Made by a program: the position numbers and the translations under genes. The notes under the pieces were generated by a model. The model made no database searches. It saw nothing but the letters and a program-made list of their open reading frames with translations, and was not told the DNA's origin. DNA of 64,000 nt from Bremerella cremea (GTDB taxonomy: Bacteria > Planctomycetota > Planctomycetia > Pirellulales > Pirellulaceae). Location: contig NZ_QPEX01000019.1 of the NCBI RefSeq assembly GCF_003335505.1, forward strand, positions 124,001-188,000, read 5' to 3'. The number at the start of each line of letters is the position of its first letter. Position 1 is the first letter of the stretch. Positions 63,517 to 64,000 of the stretch are shown here, one piece after another.

Positions 63517-64000
63517 ATGGCCAATCAGGATCCCCCGGAAATGGTCCAACCGCTTCCCAATCCCCCTCAGCCTACACCTCCCCAGCAAATCATCATTCAA
63601 AATGGCTCTCGCGGTAGCATTCTTTGGAGAATCGTCGCTGCCATCGGGTGGCTAGGGGTCATGTTTTGCATTCCGATCATTCTCGCCCTGGCAATCAGCT
63701 CGTCCAGCTATTACAACACCACCGAAGGTGTCTCTGAAAAGTTCTTCTCTGGCGACAAAACTGCGGACAATAAGATAGCCGTGATCAATATCACTGGCGT
63801 GATCATGTCGGGCGAAGGGTACATCCGCAAGCAAATCGACTTGGCCCGCGAAGATAAAGACGTGAAAGCGGTCGTTGTGCGAGTCGATTCGCCCGGCGGC
63901 ACCGTCACCGGGTCGGACTATATCTTGCACCACCTCAAGCAGCTGAAAAAAGATCGGGACATTCCCCTGATCGTCAGCATGGGGGCCATGGCCACTTCCG
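63517..64000 (+). CDS. sppA: Signal peptide peptidase SppA, S49 family (5' part only)
   Basis: The frame runs open from ATG 63517 to the window edge. The first 30 residues are Pro/Gln/Asn-rich, then a membrane helix follows (about 42-60, AIGWLGVMFCIPIILALAIS). The periplasmic part contains IAVINITGVIMSGEG, VVVRVDSPGGTVTGSD and PLIVSMGAMATS, the S49 core leading up to the catalytic Ser region. SppA degrades leftover signal peptides in the membrane. The 3' end lies outside the window. Confidence 0.92.
   Translation, partial: MANQDPPEMVQPLPNPPQPTPPQQIIIQNGSRGSILWRIVAAIGWLGVMFCIPIILALAISSSSYYNTTEGVSEKFFSGDKTADNKIAVINITGVIMSGEGYIRKQIDLAREDKDVKAVVVRVDSPGGTVTGSDYILHHLKQLKKDRDIPLIVSMGAMATS

Overview
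This 64 kb window looks like chromosomal DNA from a planctomycete, most likely a Pirellulales member of the Blastopirellula/Bremerella type. The assignment is an inference from gene content: formaldehyde-activating enzyme (Fae) and an MtdB/MtdC-type dehydrogenase of the tetrahydromethanopterin (H4MPT) C1 pathway, very large secreted/membrane proteins of unknown function, several small membrane proteins starting with an NPF(A/Q)SP tag, a Ser/Thr kinase with a planctomycete-style N-terminal helical domain, a small secreted protein of the 'YGWFG' type, and an Omp85 system with Gln/Pro/Tyr-rich linkers. I saw no transposase, prophage, CRISPR array, rRNA or tRNA.

Layout. 1-3.3 kb: end of an FtsX/MacB-type ABC permease, a secreted CPFC protein and two DUF3299-like proteins, probably one operon. 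3.35-6.5 kb: MFS transporter, EboE-like TIM barrel and alpha/beta hydrolase. 6.5-13.4 kb: NPFASP-tagged membrane proteins on both strands, a uronate-isomerase-like enzyme, an ECF sigma factor, a PhnA-type zinc ribbon and a three-gene minus-strand operon of unknown function, preceded by a candidate structured small RNA. 13.8-24.8 kb: inositol monophosphatase, then two translationally coupled giant genes (1139 and 2157 codons) that contain three related modules. 25.1-28.2 kb: RimI-like acetyltransferase, phosphodiesterase, PlsC-like acyltransferase and an ATP-grasp ligase. 28.5-32.6 kb: TadG-like von Willebrand protein, fae, mtdB and a small secreted protein. 32.6-36.0 kb: a BamA/Omp85 machine encoded as two genes, a five-POTRA-like subunit and a separate barrel subunit, each with its own signal peptide. 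36.2-40.7 kb: FAD-dependent oxidoreductase, leucyl/arginyl-tRNA-protein transferase (bpt) and dnaB.

41-46.6 kb is a conserved information-processing block on the minus strand: glmU (uridylyltransferase part only), prs, rplY, pth, rpsF, ssb, rplI and then dnaB. A lone groES on the opposite strand and about 490 bp of structured non-coding DNA interrupt it between prs and rplY. rpsR is missing from its usual place between ssb and rplI. 46.8-53.2 kb: Ser/Thr kinase fused to a degenerate receiver domain, family-4 uracil-DNA glycosylase, der, ald and mtnA. 53.2-64 kb: glnA, an MMPL/RND exporter with a TPR-like insert, a C-terminal processing protease, a GntP-family permease with a 150-residue insert, a sirtuin, a sugar-phosphate isomerase/epimerase-like protein and the start of an S49 signal peptide peptidase (sppA).

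The strongest leads for undescribed biology are the split BamA, the coupled giant modular proteins, the candidate RNA at 13.48-13.60 kb, the structured leader of the rplY operon with the inserted groES, and the FtsX permease/DUF3299 cluster at the left edge. None could be tested by database search here. Functional names rest on motifs I could read, and RNA and promoter calls rest on base pairing and spacing done by eye.
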